From: Kalmanozyma brasiliensis GHG001
Lineage: Eukaryota > Basidiomycota > Ustilaginomycetes > Ustilaginales
Reading direction: 5' to 3'
Assembly: GCF_000497045.1 (NCBI RefSeq)
Contig: NW_015961963.1
Location: 186,001-250,000 of the forward strand
DNA length: 64,000 nt
In this document: positions 48,403 to 60,011 of the stretch, piece after piece
How the letters are laid out: each line of letters starts with the position of its first letter
Position numbering within the stretch: position 1 is the stretch's first letter
The notes under the pieces: model-generated
Seen by the model: the letters and a program-made list of their open reading frames with translations, nothing else
Told to the model about the DNA's origin: nothing
Database searches by the model: none
Program-made: the position numbers and the translations under genes

Positions 48403-51270
48403 TCAGACCGCTCTCTCGGGGACACTGGCGTTGCGTTGGTTGCTGGCATCGTGCGAAGGGGCGTTGTCTCCCAGCAGTGGATCGACGTTGTAGGGCGCAG
48501 CGTCTGCCGTCGAGCTGCTCACCCGGTTGCCGATCGCAGGTGCAGGCATCGCCGACGACGGGGCGTCCGTCGCCATCATCCGTCCGACGACATCGCCAAG
48601 ACCGTCCTGATGCGCTGTGGGAACGGTAGCAAGGCCGGGCGCGCCGATGATGGCGGCTGTCTCGCTGTCGATCGTCTCGCTAGCGCTGACGCGGCGGTCA
48701 GTTGCGGGCACAACGCCATTGTTAGTGTTGACGGTGGCTTGACCTTGGTTGGTAGACCTCTCGTCGAGCGTCGTCTGACCATCGTCTGCGTTGGCGGCGT
48801 CCTTCTCGGCCTGCTGGGCGGCCGCGTCCATGGCAACCTTGCGCTCGCGTGCTTGGTGCGCGCTCGTTACCAGTCGGACGAGCTCCGATCTCAACGGCTG
48901 ATACGCTTCCATGGTGCCGGCGAAGGGCTCTCGGCCAACAGGACCAGCGCCCGCAATGCGCGTGAAGATGGGCACACTTGCCGTGCCGAACACCAGCTCT
49001 GGAAGCTCCTCCTCGTCTTCGTCGTCCAAGTTGGTCGCCGGCACGTCGACGACGTTGGCTTCGCCTTCGTTCATCTTGTTGAAGAAAGCTTCCCGGCGAG
49101 CGTCGCCGATGCTCTTGACAGAGGCTGCAGTGCGGAAACTCTTCATACTTGCGGTTCGCCTGAGGCCGCCGTGCTGAGAATCGGCGCTCTCCTCCACCTC
49201 GTCGATCTTGCTCGTGTCGATCGCGTTCATGTTGAGCGATCGCTGTGACTTGAGCGTGGACGTTGAAGGGAACACTGTGCGCTGCGATGGCATGGCGATG
49301 AGAACGGTTACGTTGACAGATGCTGGCGTGCTGGAGTCCGAATTCAGACCTGCCTCTCCTGCGGATCCATTTGCGCCGGCGTCGCCTGCCGATCCAGCCG
49401 CGCCGGGACCGGCAGCATCGTCGTGGGAGCTGCCATCACCGTTGCGTCGCAAGAAGCCAGGTACATGCAAACGACGAGTCAGGCCGCCTGATTGCGAAGA
49501 CGTCGGAGGATACGAGAAGTCGGTCTGACCGCCTACACTTGCGTCGTTGCCATCGCCAGCACCGTTCGAAGACCCGCCATCTTGACCTTTCGACCTGGGA
49601 AAGAGATCCGAGTAGAGCACGGGTGGCACGGCAGCAGAGATGGGCATGACTGCATCCCAGCCTTTGGCCTTGACCTCTGCATCGTAGGCGGTGGGTCGAG
49701 CGTCGTGCGCGATGCGAGCTTCGAGAAGCTTGGGCGGTGTAAGCGTGTCCTCGATTTCCCTCGTCGGCCCGAGCAGGCGATCGAACGGCCCGTCAGGCAG
49801 CAGACCGAGACGGCGAAGTCGACGATTGCGCAAGATGATCCTCAGAAGGACGAAGCAGACGACAATGACGAACAAAGCGATGGCTGTGCCGGCAAAAGCG
49901 AGGAAAGGAGTAGGGAGGTTAGGTCCAGAGAACTGGTAGACATTGGCACTCTGCCTTTTTGCATGTCGAACCGCCCCGTCGGACGCGGGAGTCCGCGGGG
50001 TATCATGCTGATAATGGGGCAAATAAGAAAGAGAAGAGGGAAGATACTAACCGATGATCAGTGTCTGCGACGGCGAAAGCAGATGGGAAGGGCAAAACGC
50101 AGGGAAAGTGGCGGGGAAGCAGAGCAGAAGTACAAGGCGAAAGAGTTGTGTGAGCTCTTATGACCCTTTGCTCACGGCCATCTGCCGGCCGACGCTGTGC
50201 GGCGGCACTGCCCGGTTTGGGCGTGTGAGATCGAACGGGGATGCAGACAGTGCAATCGGAATTGCTTGTCGAGGGGGAGGGACGAGCGCAGAGTATAAGA
50301 CACTTACGAATACGCTAGGCGGGGTACTGTTGCCGGCAAAGGGATTGTTGAATCCGGTATTGTCGGTTGGCGAAGCACTGCTCTGCCTCTTGACGATTCG
50401 GCTTGGGGATCCCGACGCAACCTTGCTGGGGCTAGTGGACGAGACATGTTTGGAACCGCCGTTCTTGTCGGACCAGATGCGTTCGATCTCGTTGACAAAG
50501 TCGGAAGGCTGATGTCCAAGATCACAGTTCTTCCAGGCGCCACCGTCGCGAGTGCATCTCTTTCCGTTTTCGAAAACGATGGTGCAAGATGTGCCGAGGT
50601 TGGCCGCTTTGGAGGCCTTGATGCTGTGTTGGAGGAGCTTGCGACCTCGTTTGCCGTGAACGCACTTTGCAATACCGTCCTTGTCCCACGAGGGGCCGTC
50701 GACGAGACGCAAACATCGCTGAGCGAGATCTTCGTTGCCGATCTTGGAGGTGCCGGCGTAGTTCTGGCACTGGAGGAAGTTCCACCACTTCTTCTGAGCG
50801 GCGCTGGGGCTAAGATCGTAGTCCTCGCCAGCACGGACGGGATTGAGAGCGTCTTGAACGCAAAGCTGTTGGACGTTGCCGGCACACTCTTGCTCGCCGT
50901 GCATGCAGTCGGCGCCATACTTGTTGTGCTTCGAATCGTTGTCGATGGTGCCAATGTAGGTCATGGTGAGGTGGGTCTTTGCGTTGACGCGGTCGAGCAC
51001 CTTGTCGAAAGCGGCCTCGCATGCTAGTGCGTCAGGGCACCTGGACATGACTGCCAGAGTGACGTTGACTCGCTGGACTCCGAGCACATCGAAGGAGGTT
51101 GCAGATATCTCTTCTGAGGAGAAGGGCAACTGAGATCGAGCGTCGAGTGATGGCATAGTAGGACTAGCCAAGACGGCGGTGGAGAAACACAACGCGAAGC
51201 CCAGAATGTAGACAAGGAATGCAGTGGACGCCGAAGTGCGCCCTGCACGGGGTCGAATGGGACCCGACAT
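48403..51270 (-). CDS. GILT-like thiol reductase-fold protein with transmembrane anchor and long tail (855 aa)
   Basis: Exons 51270-50308 and 50007-48403 (300-bp intron, donor GTAAGT, pyrimidine-rich acceptor; an alternative acceptor giving exon 2 from 49950 is also in phase). Signal peptide in residues 1-35 (hydrophobic AFLVYILGFALCFSTAVLA). The GILT domain occupies about 60-230: MSRCPDALACE carries the redox cysteines as C-x5-C instead of C-x2-C, and CMHGEQECAGNVQQLC fits the family signature CxHGx2ECx2Nx4C. After a Ser/Pro stretch there is one membrane helix at about 356-378 (LAFAGTAIALFVIVVCFVLL), followed by a basic stop-transfer RIILRNRRLRR and about 470 residues of polar, disordered tail. 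GILT proteins reduce disulfides in acidic compartments; the anchored architecture here suggests a vacuole/endomembrane or surface role. Two separate genes remain possible. Confidence 0.75.
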
Positions 51271-51968
51271 GACCGCAGATGCTCCGTTGTCCAGGGTCGT
51301 TGATCGTGTGGTTGGTTGCAGATATCTGGGCGATGGCCCGAAACAGGCTGAATGATTTACGGGCTCATGTGAGCTATGAACTCGCGATTGCAGGATGAAC
51401 AAGGACAGATGGACGGTCGTATCTTTGATTGTGCGGGGAAGGCGATCCGGCAGCGAGGTGGGTTGATGTAGAATGACGGTTGGTGAGAAGATGGATCGCT
51501 AACAATGAAAGAGCCACCATATCGAGGCTCGAATCCCATTCTCGGCGACTGATACTAAGCGATCCAACGGTCAACCCCGCGCAGCAAAGGGCCCCAAGTC
51601 GGCCCATTTTGGACAAGGCACGCCCGCCCTGCATTTGGGCCGCGTTGAGGCTCACTTGATGCCATCGCTGAGTCAAACCTAAAAAATATCGCTGATTGTG
51701 CAACTCGCTAACCTCACATTATTTAATTTTCCCCACGGCCAGATCCGCGCTCGGAAAGGTCCGCGTGTCGGCGAGACCCTGAAGCCTAAGTTGCTTCGGC
51801 TCATCCGAATGCTTCGACTCCAGTCAAGTCATCGGTTCGATCCGACATCTGCTCCTGGTCCCTCCGACGCACTGCTGACTCGACTCGTTCAGTGTCGGAA
51901 CAGTCGCCACAGCGTATAAAGGGGGTCTCACGGTGTTGCCTCTCAGACTATCGCACCCACTCAAGCAC
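51271..51968. promoter_or_regulatory. Divergent region between GILT-like and thioesterase genes
   Basis: A TATA box (TATAAA, 51915-51920) lies 49 bp before the first thioesterase ATG. A tRNA-T-arm-like motif at about 51834 was rejected. No coding sequence. Confidence 0.5.
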
Positions 51969-53625
51969 ATGCAACGGCGCCCGCCTCCAACAATGGCATC
52001 GAGTTCCTCCACCATGTTCGCTCGCGTAGCCCTGCGCAGCAGCTCGAGTCGAGCTCCCAGCCTGCAGTCATGCCGCCAATTTCGACGACATCTGACACAG
52101 CAAGCATCGCCGCTGCAAGAGACCAATGCAGTGCGTGAGATCCACAAGCTCATGGCCGAAGTCAGAGGAGCACACCCACAGAAGCTCAAACTCAGCATGC
52201 CAAGTAAGTCTTTCATTGCCAATCGGTAACTGTTGCTACACGCCGGACTGACCGAAATGAGCTTGAACGACTCCTACTCGGTATCGCAGCACGCCTGGCG
52301 CCACGGAGGAGCTGGATGAAGGAGATGCAGTCGCAGCATCACAACGAGCCAACAACGCAGTCTACCTCTTCGGAATTACCACCGTCGATGCTCGAGCCCA
52401 AACGCATGCAAGACAGCTACGTCGAGCTCTACCTTCCCTTCACGGAGGATCCGGAGCTGCTTGAGAAGTATATTGCGACATCAGGCCTCATCCGTCTCGG
52501 CAAGGTGCTCGAGGATCTCGACAGTCTCGCTGGCGGCATTTCCTACAGACACGCTCTCGGCGGGCGTCCGATTGAAGGCGGCTCGGCTCCGATCTACATT
52601 GTCACCGCCTCGGTTGACCGTCTGGATCTGCTCGCACCGCTGACTGCCGATGCCAACTATCGACTCAGCGGCCACGTCATCTACGTCGGCGCAAGTAGTA
52701 TGGAAGTCTTTGTCAGCATCGAACAGCTCACCGAGCCCACGCGTCCCAACAAGATCTGCCTTACAGGTCGATTCACCATGGCCGCACGTAACGCTCACAC
52801 GCTCAAGAGTCAACGGATAGCGCCGCTCATACTCGAGACCGACGCAGAAAGAGCACTCTTTGCCATGGGTGAGAGTCACAAGAATCGCAAGCGCACCGAA
52901 GCCGCCTCGTCGCTCGAAAAGGTACCGCCCAGCAAGGAGGAAGCTTTCTTGCTGCACAGCCAATACATTCGTGGTCTTCATGCCGGCATGTTTGCTACCG
53001 ACGAGCTGCATGGGCCTGCGATGAAGCTCGAACCTGCCGAGCATCCCGATGGCCCCACACTCGTGCCTGTCCGCAAGACAAGCTTGAGCACCACCATGCA
53101 CATGCACCCGCAGCAACGCAACGTGCATCAGAAGATCTTCGGTGGTTTCCTCATGCGATCAGCGTACGAACTTGCGTGGATGGCCTCGGCGTCCTTCGTC
53201 AACCGCCACGTGCAGTTCTTGTCGCTCGATGCACTCTCCTTCCACGCACCCGTACCGATCGGTGCCATGCTCCAGCTCTCCTCGCAAATTGCATACACGT
53301 CGGAGCCTGCGCAGCACCCGCAAGGCCACACCATCGCCAGCGTCACCGTCCTAGCGGAGGTGGTCGACCTCGAAACGGGCGAGCGCAAGAAGAGCAACAC
53401 TGTAAGTGCTTTCATCTCCTCTTTCGCCATCACCATCATCATTGCTGATCGCATCATTGATCTCTTTTGTGACTCAAACAGTTTCATTTCAGCTTCGATC
53501 TGGGCCAGACAGACCGCCAGCTCCTACCCCAGACCTACAAGGAAGCTATGGAGTTCATCGAGGGCAAGCGCCGTGTCGAGATTGGTGCCGAGATGCGCCG
53601 CCTCTACCAGGGCGAGCAAGAGTAG
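51969..53625 (+). CDS. Mitochondrial-type acyl-CoA thioesterase, double hotdog, ACOT9-like (496 aa)
   Basis: Three exons: 51969-52203, 52290-53401 and 53482-53625 (introns of 86 and 80 bp). ATG choices are 51969 and 51993; both give an N-terminus rich in Arg and Ser with no acidic residue for about 45 residues (FARVALRSSSSRAPSLQ), i.e. a mitochondrial presequence. Two hotdog repeats follow: DSYVELYLPFTEDPEL through GRFTMAARNAH, and TSLSTTMHMHPQQRNVHQKIFGGFLMRSAYELAW through LDALSFHAPVPIGAMLQLSSQIAYT. This matches ACOT9-type mitochondrial acyl-CoA thioesterases that release free fatty acid and CoA. A second AG 11 nt into exon 3 would shift the frame, so the upstream acceptor is used. Confidence 0.9.
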
Positions 53626-53763
53626 CCCCTCTCTCAATGCAATCAACTTTCGCACAAACAGGGAGACTGCCCAAGGATGACTGAGAATGGACCATTGCAA
53701 ACATGCGGTGTGACGAGAAGCATGATAAAAAGGGAGCATAAGGAAAGAAGAGGAAATTGCTGA

Positions 53764-56700
53764 TCATCGTGCTGGGGTGCCTGCAGGCGAGGCATTTGAC
53801 AAGGGCGATTCGGTCCTGCTCCGACTCACACCAGCCCGAGCTTCAGCATCTACGCTGGCTGGGCTCGCACCCGGGGTCGCGCCGCCACCGCCACCTCCGC
53901 CAAACTGCTCCTGCAACGTCGACAGACGCTTGTTGATGCTCTTGACGTACTTGTCGATCATCAAAATGCTGCCCTCGCTCAGGCTCAGCGCTTCCTCGCC
54001 CGGATCCAGCAGCGAGGACAGCATCGAGCTCGCCGTCTCGTACGCCAGCAGGCAGTGCGACGCATCCCACCCACTGCCTTCGCGGTTGTTCTCCAGCTCG
54101 TCCGTCGCAGCCGCCCTAGCCACCTCGACCGCCTTGTCAAAGATGAGCTTGTCCACCTGCTGCGCCGACTCGGGCAACTCGTTGCATCGCGTGCGCGCAA
54201 AGTCGGCCTTGTCGTACACCTCGTTGAACCGCGCACGTAGCCATTGCACCACGTCGTTCAGCTCGGCACTCGTCACAGCCGGTGCGCCAGGCCGCGAGCG
54301 AGACTCGATGTGCTTGCGCGTGAGCGTGATGGCTCGCTGCAAGAACGCGAGGCTGCGCACGTATAGCATCAGCGCTTCTGCCGATGCGGACTCCGCAGCG
54401 AGCGGATCGAGAGCGGACGAGGATGACGAAGAGATGGAGCCAACGCGGCGGCCCGATGCTTGCGCGCTGGTCCTTCCGGGCGAGACGCCGGTCGTTGCCG
54501 TTGATGCATCGAGGTCTTGCGAGAGCTGGTGCGGGCCGTCAGGGAAGAAATGGGCAAGCTTCGAGTCTGCAAACTCGGACAGGACGAAAGCTTTTTGCCC
54601 CAGATCCTCGAGCGTGCTCAGCAGACTCATCTCTGCCTCGTCCAAAGGGTCCGCAGGTCGTACGAAACCACGCCTCTGGGCTCTCGTGCGCACGAGTGCT
54701 GCCGCATCTCTCAAGGAGACGCCAGAGGGAACTCCAAAGAGGCGCAGCGAGGCCATACTGATTGCTTTGGCGAGAGCACTGGAAGGACCGCCACTGCCAG
54801 CGCCCGTCAAGCCAAAGCCGGCCAGCTTCTGCCCGAGCATGCTGACTTCCTCTCCTGGAGCCACCAATGAGGTGTTGGCTTCTCTGCGCGAGGACTGGGT
54901 GCTCGCAACAGCATCCGCCGCCGTGATGACTTGGCCACCTTGGCGAGAAGATGGCGAGCCCGAGGATGAGAGGCTGGCGCGGCGTGGGACGGATGATGGC
55001 CTTGCGCCAGGCGGCAGCGCGAATGCTCCTGTCGTTGTGGAAGTAGCCGTCGATGAAGCCCTGTCCGTGTCGGTTGCAATGCGAATCGGCTTGGAGCTTG
55101 GGCCGGCCGACGCTGCTGCAGGTGGCGACACACCGCTGGTGCTTGGAACCGCACCGGAGCTCAGGCGCGACAAGCGCGAAGGTCTGCGGGCGGCTAACGA
55201 CATCCTATTCTGGGGGGACGCTGCCAATTCGTCGGCCAGCGCGTTGACCTCGACGTTGCGTTTCTCGATCATCACGTATTCCTTCCCTAGGAAGCTGTCT
55301 TCTCCCTCTCTGGAGTTGGCGAGACGAGCTGCGGTCGTCGATCCCTGCGGGGCTTCCTCTCGTTCGTTGGAGAGCAGAGACTTGTCCGGGATTCCTGGCG
55401 AGCTCGGGACTCGTGTCAACGGTGGCGGTCCTGCACGCTTCTCCGGCTCCTCGAGTCGCGGAGCCTGACCCGTGACGTACTTGGCCGAGAAGGCGCGCGG
55501 GATGGTCCTGGCTGCCTTGACTGTGTCGCGTGGCGCGCTGCTCGAATCCGTGTTCTCTCTTGTCAGTGCCCTCGAGCTGTCTTCCTCCCTGCCAAGGTTG
55601 GCTCCTTTCTGCGGTCCGCGATCTGGTGATGGCGCAGGCGGCGCTGCGTTGGCCGATGTCTGTGCATTTGACTTGGGCGCAGGTGCCTCGACCGAGGATA
55701 CGGATGCGTCTTTAATACCAGAAGAAGGGAGAATGACGCTTCTTTCGCTCTTTTGCAGATCCTCGTACTGTTCGACGGCTTCAGGCTGAGCATGAGGACG
55801 GATCATGGCTTTGAAATCGCGGATGACGGGGCTGGCAAAGAAGTCGTCGAAGCTCATGCGGCCGACGGGACGCTGGCGAAGCAGCTGGCGGATGAGCGTC
55901 TTGACATCTTCCGAGACAGGATGCGGGGGTGGCAGTGGCGGCTCGCCCAGCTCTTGCCTGCGCGCAGCTTCTCTAGCCAGAGAGCCTGCGGATCGTTCAT
56001 CGGGGAACTTAATCTTATCCTCGCCTCGCTCGATACGTTTGAGAAGCTCGACATGATTGGCAGCCTTGAAGGGTGGTTTGCCTACCGTCATTTCGAAGAG
56101 GACCGCGCCGACGGACCAGAGATCTGCCTTTGCATCGTACTTCTCGAAGCGAAGGATCTCAGGAGCCATGTAGAGCGGCGAGCCACAAAGCGTCTCGGCC
56201 AGAGTGTTGACACCCAAGTGGCGCGCGAAGCCAAAGTCGGCGACCTTCATCTGCGGGATCTCACGCGGGTTGCCCAAAGCAAGAAAGGCGGCATCCGGTG
56301 GCTGGAGGAGGAGGTTCTGCGGCTTGATGTCGCGATGTACGATATCGCGTCCGCGCATGAACTCGAGCGCTGCGGCGAGCTGAGTCAAGATGGAGCGGAC
56401 AATGATCTCGTTGAGGCCTCCGTCGACAGGATGCGGATACCGTGGCTTCTGATGCCTACTCACGGCACCTGACTCGGCGATGCCTGCGCGCTCGTAGATG
56501 TCGAAACTTTTCTTGATGTATTGAGACAGGTCGCCGGATGCGCAGAAGGCCATGACGAGGTAGATCTGATTCTCTGTCTTGAGGCATTCTTTGAGCTCGA
56601 CGATGTTGGGATGGTGGATTGCCTTGAGAATGGCGATCTCGCCTTCGAGATTGTCCAAGAGCTTGGGAGTGAGCTTTTTGCGGGTCACGATCTTGATGGC

Positions 56701-56823
56701 GACGGGCTCACGAGGCTGGATGCGGTGACCCTTGTGGACAACGGCAAAGGAACCTTTGCCGATTTCATGCTCGATGACAAAGTCGCCGATTCGTTCATCT
56801 CGACCGGTTGAGCTTCTGGACAT
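53764..56823 (-). CDS. ATG1: Autophagy-initiating Ser/Thr kinase Atg1 (1019 aa)
   Basis: The kinase domain spans residues 13 to about 340: GKGSFAVVHKG (22-32), VAIK with Lys44, HRDIKPQN (163-170), DFG (196-198), TLCGSPLYMAPE (211-222). The family-specific insertion between helix D and E (residues about 105-137) and the motif FKAANHVELLKRI are those of Atg1/ULK1. A Ser/Pro/Ala-rich middle (about 360-740) is followed by the C-terminal early-autophagy targeting/tethering region with two helical bundles (SSALAKAISMASLRLFG ... LMLYVRSLAFLQRAI), which binds Atg13. Atg1 starts autophagosome formation under nutrient limitation. Single exon. The antisense strand has a 563-codon shadow frame. Confidence 0.95.
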   Translation of the reverse strand: MSRSSTGRDERIGDFVIEHEIGKGSFAVVHKGHRIQPREPVAIKIVTRKKLTPKLLDNLEGEIAILKAIHHPNIVELKECLKTENQIYLVMAFCASGDLSQYIKKSFDIYERAGIAESGAVSRHQKPRYPHPVDGGLNEIIVRSILTQLAAALEFMRGRDIVHRDIKPQNLLLQPPDAAFLALGNPREIPQMKVADFGFARHLGVNTLAETLCGSPLYMAPEILRFEKYDAKADLWSVGAVLFEMTVGKPPFKAANHVELLKRIERGEDKIKFPDERSAGSLAREAARRQELGEPPLPPPHPVSEDVKTLIRQLLRQRPVGRMSFDDFFASPVIRDFKAMIRPHAQPEAVEQYEDLQKSERSVILPSSGIKDASVSSVEAPAPKSNAQTSANAAPPAPSPDRGPQKGANLGREEDSSRALTRENTDSSSAPRDTVKAARTIPRAFSAKYVTGQAPRLEEPEKRAGPPPLTRVPSSPGIPDKSLLSNEREEAPQGSTTAARLANSREGEDSFLGKEYVMIEKRNVEVNALADELAASPQNRMSLAARRPSRLSRLSSGAVPSTSGVSPPAAASAGPSSKPIRIATDTDRASSTATSTTTGAFALPPGARPSSVPRRASLSSSGSPSSRQGGQVITAADAVASTQSSRREANTSLVAPGEEVSMLGQKLAGFGLTGAGSGGPSSALAKAISMASLRLFGVPSGVSLRDAAALVRTRAQRRGFVRPADPLDEAEMSLLSTLEDLGQKAFVLSEFADSKLAHFFPDGPHQLSQDLDASTATTGVSPGRTSAQASGRRVGSISSSSSSALDPLAAESASAEALMLYVRSLAFLQRAITLTRKHIESRSRPGAPAVTSAELNDVVQWLRARFNEVYDKADFARTRCNELPESAQQVDKLIFDKAVEVARAAATDELENNREGSGWDASHCLLAYETASSMLSSLLDPGEEALSLSEGSILMIDKYVKSINKRLSTLQEQFGGGGGGGATPGASPASVDAEARAGVSRSRTESPLSNASPAGTPAR

Positions 56824-58358
56824 GAGCGAATGACTTGGTTGGATGCGGATGTGGAGCTAGGCCAGGTCGCAAAGGCGAGGCTGCTCGTTCTGCTTTCTCC
56901 GTCCGGAGATTTGGAAGAGCGAGCTCGGCAGAGGGAAGCAAGAGGCGCACCCGCGCTCTGTGAGTGCAATCTCGAAAGACGCTGAGCCAGAGAAGGCTGG
57001 GGTGAAGCGGACGGCGAATCAAGGTACGATGGAATGTATGCCAGGTCGTCGACGTCGAGGGGAGCGGGCCCAGAGGATTGCTTCGGATGTCTGAGCGGAT
57101 CAAAGCCAGTGGCGATCGTCCGGACGGGAGGGGGGCTAGATGAAGGAATCCGGTCGAAGGAGGCTGGGTTCCAGAGTGGCCTGCGGTCGAGGAGTCAGTG
57201 AAGGAGGTGGCCGGTCCGGTGTTGAGCAATGCTGGGACTGAAGCGGCGCGGCGCTTGTGTAGAGAATGCTTCAAGGTGATGCGCAGTGCCGATGAAGGCT
57301 GTGAATGAGGACGGCGATCGGGATGAGGTTCGCGGAGAGGTCGAATGTGATGGTTGAAGAGATGGATAGCGAGGTGTGATAGTAGTGATAGACCAGGGAT
57401 ATCAACTCGACCCTTGTCACAGTCACACACTCAGCTTGTCCGCTGTCTCCAAAAAATTGGATTGCAGCTTAGCGAGTCCGCTTGAACATGCATGAGCGTG
57501 CAGCTCACGGCTGACAACAGCGCCTCCACGCCGGCCATCACAAGACCGTGGAGTCAGACCTGCTGAGCTCCAGCCTTGACGCCAACAAGCTCCAATTACA
57601 GCACATTACATCCTCAAAGCGCCATCGCACACCAAGATAGGAGAAGCGCACACACACACGCGCGCGCGCCACAACGTTATCATGACCGGCTCTCGCGCAA
57701 TAATGCTGATTAGGGTCGTTTTGCGGAGAGAGAGAGAGAGCGAGCGCAAAGCGAGGCAGGGGCCGCTGGTTGCCTTGGCCAATTCAGGGTCCTGCTGTTG
57801 ACCAAGGGGCGCGTCAGGCGAGGCGATCCAAAAAAAGAGGAGTCGAGACTCAGCCAGCCCAAGCGAGGCGAGCGCAGGCGATCCAGCACCTAAATCTCGC
57901 ATGCTGACCGACCGCATACATCCAGCCTGAGCCGCGGACACTCTCACACACACAGCCTTGCCAAAAGGAGGCGTCAACGCGCTGAGCTGAGTTTATTTCG
58001 CCTCCATGCCTCCACTCTTCTCAGCCCGCCGCTCCCCATAAAGGCCTTATTGTTGCTCCCGTTGATCGCACATCTTGCGAAATTTGACTTGGCCCGGAAG
58101 ACGGAGAGACGTCGCTGCGCCGCCGCGAAGAAAATTTCTTGGACCAGAGGGTCGCGAGTGGAGCTGCTTAACACCGAAGAACGATGCTGCGCTTCTCTTT
58201 ACGTACGTTCACCGATTGCATAGCCTGAACTCCAAACGCTCATCAGCAGGCCCTCTCTACTCAAAGCCGAACAGGTATAAGAAGGGCCAGTACGCAATCT
58301 GCCCATCCGATCCTCGCACACCAACGCCTTACAAGCTCATACACGGATCCGCTACACG
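56824..58358. promoter_or_regulatory. 1.5 kb divergent region, ATG1 / SQT1-like, with simple repeats
   Basis: Upstream regions of two divergent genes. Simple repeats: alternating CA then CG dinucleotides (about 57650-57668, Z-DNA-prone) and a GA run (about 57728-57745). No gene supported; a frame 56795-57430 on the minus strand is the ATG1 leader. Confidence 0.5.
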
Positions 58359-59702
58359 ATGAGCTCTACACAAACGCATCAGGACCCTGAACAGGTCGTC
58401 GAGGATCATGGCGAGGACTACGGATCCGATCTCGCCAACGAAGATGTCGACGAAGTAGTTGCCGACCATGACGAAGAGGGCGATGTGCCCATGGATGACG
58501 ACAGCGACGACGAGACAGCTCCTCAGCAAGATGGTCAAGACGGTCCGGGTCCAGGCCAAGAAGAATTCGTCGACAATTCGATAGCCGCCTTCTACTCGCA
58601 CCGCAAGTCGGTCTTTTCCGTTTCGCTCCACCCTTCCTTCCCCAACCCACCATTGGCGCTCAGCGGAGGAGAGGACGACGGTGGCTGGATCTGGAACACG
58701 CAGGATGGCTCCGAAGTGGTGCGACTTGGCGGCCACACTGACAGCGTCACCTCGGCGCTCTTCAACGCCGCTGGTGACTTGGCGGCAACCGGTGGAATGG
58801 ACGGCAAGGTTCGCATCTGGCGCAAGGCGAGCGACGACTTCAAGTCGTGGGAATTCCTCACCAACCTCGAAGGTCCCGACGAGGTGGTCTGGATCGACTG
58901 GCACCCCAAGGGAAGCGTACTGGCTGCAGGTGGCGCCGACGCGACTCTATGGATGTGGCAGCTGCCCAGCGGCAACGTCATGAATGTCTTCTCCGGTCAC
59001 AGCGATGCTGTCTCTTGCGGAAGCTTCACGCCTGATGGCAAGAGGCTTGTGACCGGCGCCGAAGACGGCACTCTCATCGTGTGGGACCCGCGAAGCGCAG
59101 AAGTGGTCTCCAAGGTCGCAACTCACCTCGATGGTGGTCTCACCCAGCTCGCCATCTCTCCCGATGCAAGAGTCGTTGTCGTTGGCGGTGCCGCTGGCGA
59201 CGTCCGCGTCATCAACATTGGCGCTCTGGACAACGGCGGTGCTGCCTCGGTCGTTGCTTCCCTGACAGGTCACGCCGAAGGAGAGTCCATCGAAGGCATT
59301 CAGTTTGTCGACGTCGGTGGCGGCAACCGCACCGGTCACGTCATCACTGCCTCGACCGAAGGCAAGGCGATCGTATGGGACCTCTCGCTGGCAAAGATGC
59401 GCTGCGAGGTCATGCACGACGCCGCTATTACCAGTATTGCTTTGCATCCGGGCACCACACTCTTCTCGACGTCATCAGCGGATCACACCATCAAGACGTG
59501 GGATGCCAGGACGGGTGGCTGTGTTGCTACCCAGCAAGGATTCACCGACGGTGTGTTGGCGCTTGCAGTAGGCAAGGATGACGGCTTCACCCAAGGTGCT
59601 GAGACGGGCGGAATCGGCGCCTACACCAATACGGCCAGCGCCAAAGGCTGGAAGCTCGTGGGCGCAGGCGACGAAGGCGTTGCGCTTGTCTTCCGTGTCT
59701 GA
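58359..59702 (+). CDS. SQT1: WD40 protein Sqt1/AAMP-like (447 aa)
   Basis: An acidic N-terminal stretch (residues 8-70, many Asp/Glu) is followed by a seven-bladed beta propeller; visible WD-type strand ends include GGWIWNTQDG, KVRIWRKA, TLWMWQLP, LIVWDPRS, AIVWDLSL and TIKTWDARTG. The acidic leader plus this blade order is that of yeast Sqt1 (ribosomal protein uL16/Rpl10 chaperone and loading factor) and animal AAMP. Likely cytosolic ribosome-assembly factor for the 60S subunit. Single exon; start at 58359 in a fair context. Confidence 0.88.
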   Translation: MSSTQTHQDPEQVVEDHGEDYGSDLANEDVDEVVADHDEEGDVPMDDDSDDETAPQQDGQDGPGPGQEEFVDNSIAAFYSHRKSVFSVSLHPSFPNPPLALSGGEDDGGWIWNTQDGSEVVRLGGHTDSVTSALFNAAGDLAATGGMDGKVRIWRKASDDFKSWEFLTNLEGPDEVVWIDWHPKGSVLAAGGADATLWMWQLPSGNVMNVFSGHSDAVSCGSFTPDGKRLVTGAEDGTLIVWDPRSAEVVSKVATHLDGGLTQLAISPDARVVVVGGAAGDVRVINIGALDNGGAASVVASLTGHAEGESIEGIQFVDVGGGNRTGHVITASTEGKAIVWDLSLAKMRCEVMHDAAITSIALHPGTTLFSTSSADHTIKTWDARTGGCVATQQGFTDGVLALAVGKDDGFTQGAETGGIGAYTNTASAKGWKLVGAGDEGVALVFRV

Positions 59703-60011
59703 ACATACTCCAGCCTCATTGCAATCCTCATACCCTCTCTCATGTATGACCGCGTCTGAGTCGTGATCACACTCTCCTTTGCATAATCACGCTGCCTGAT
59801 GACAGTGTGTATTCATTCTCGCTTGATCCGACGCTTGATCCGAAGGATTGTGAGTGAGCGTGGGAGTATTTCACGCTGACCGTGCGAAGAGCTTCGGAGG
59901 CTCCGAGACCTTGCAAAGAGATATATACCGGCTGGTTGAGAGCCTTTCCTTCCCCCAAAACATTGCCTCGACGTCCGTCGCCCGACAGCACATTCTCCTC
60001 GCTCGGTCAAG
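59703..60011. promoter_or_regulatory. SQT1 3' flank and MSH4 promoter
   Basis: A TATATA box at 59922-59927 lies about 90 bp before the MSH4 start codon. Confidence 0.45.

Noticed and set aside
51515..51550. GGCTCGAATCC motif resembling a tRNA 3' end
   Set aside because: Stem does not pair and no box A at the right distance on either strand.
51825..51860. T-arm-like GGTTCGATCC, possible tRNA
   Set aside because: Only a four-pair stem and no acceptor, D or anticodon arm could be folded upstream.
53777..55468. 563-codon plus-strand ORF
   Set aside because: Shadow of ATG1 on the opposite strand; Ser/Ala-rich with no domain and no start context.
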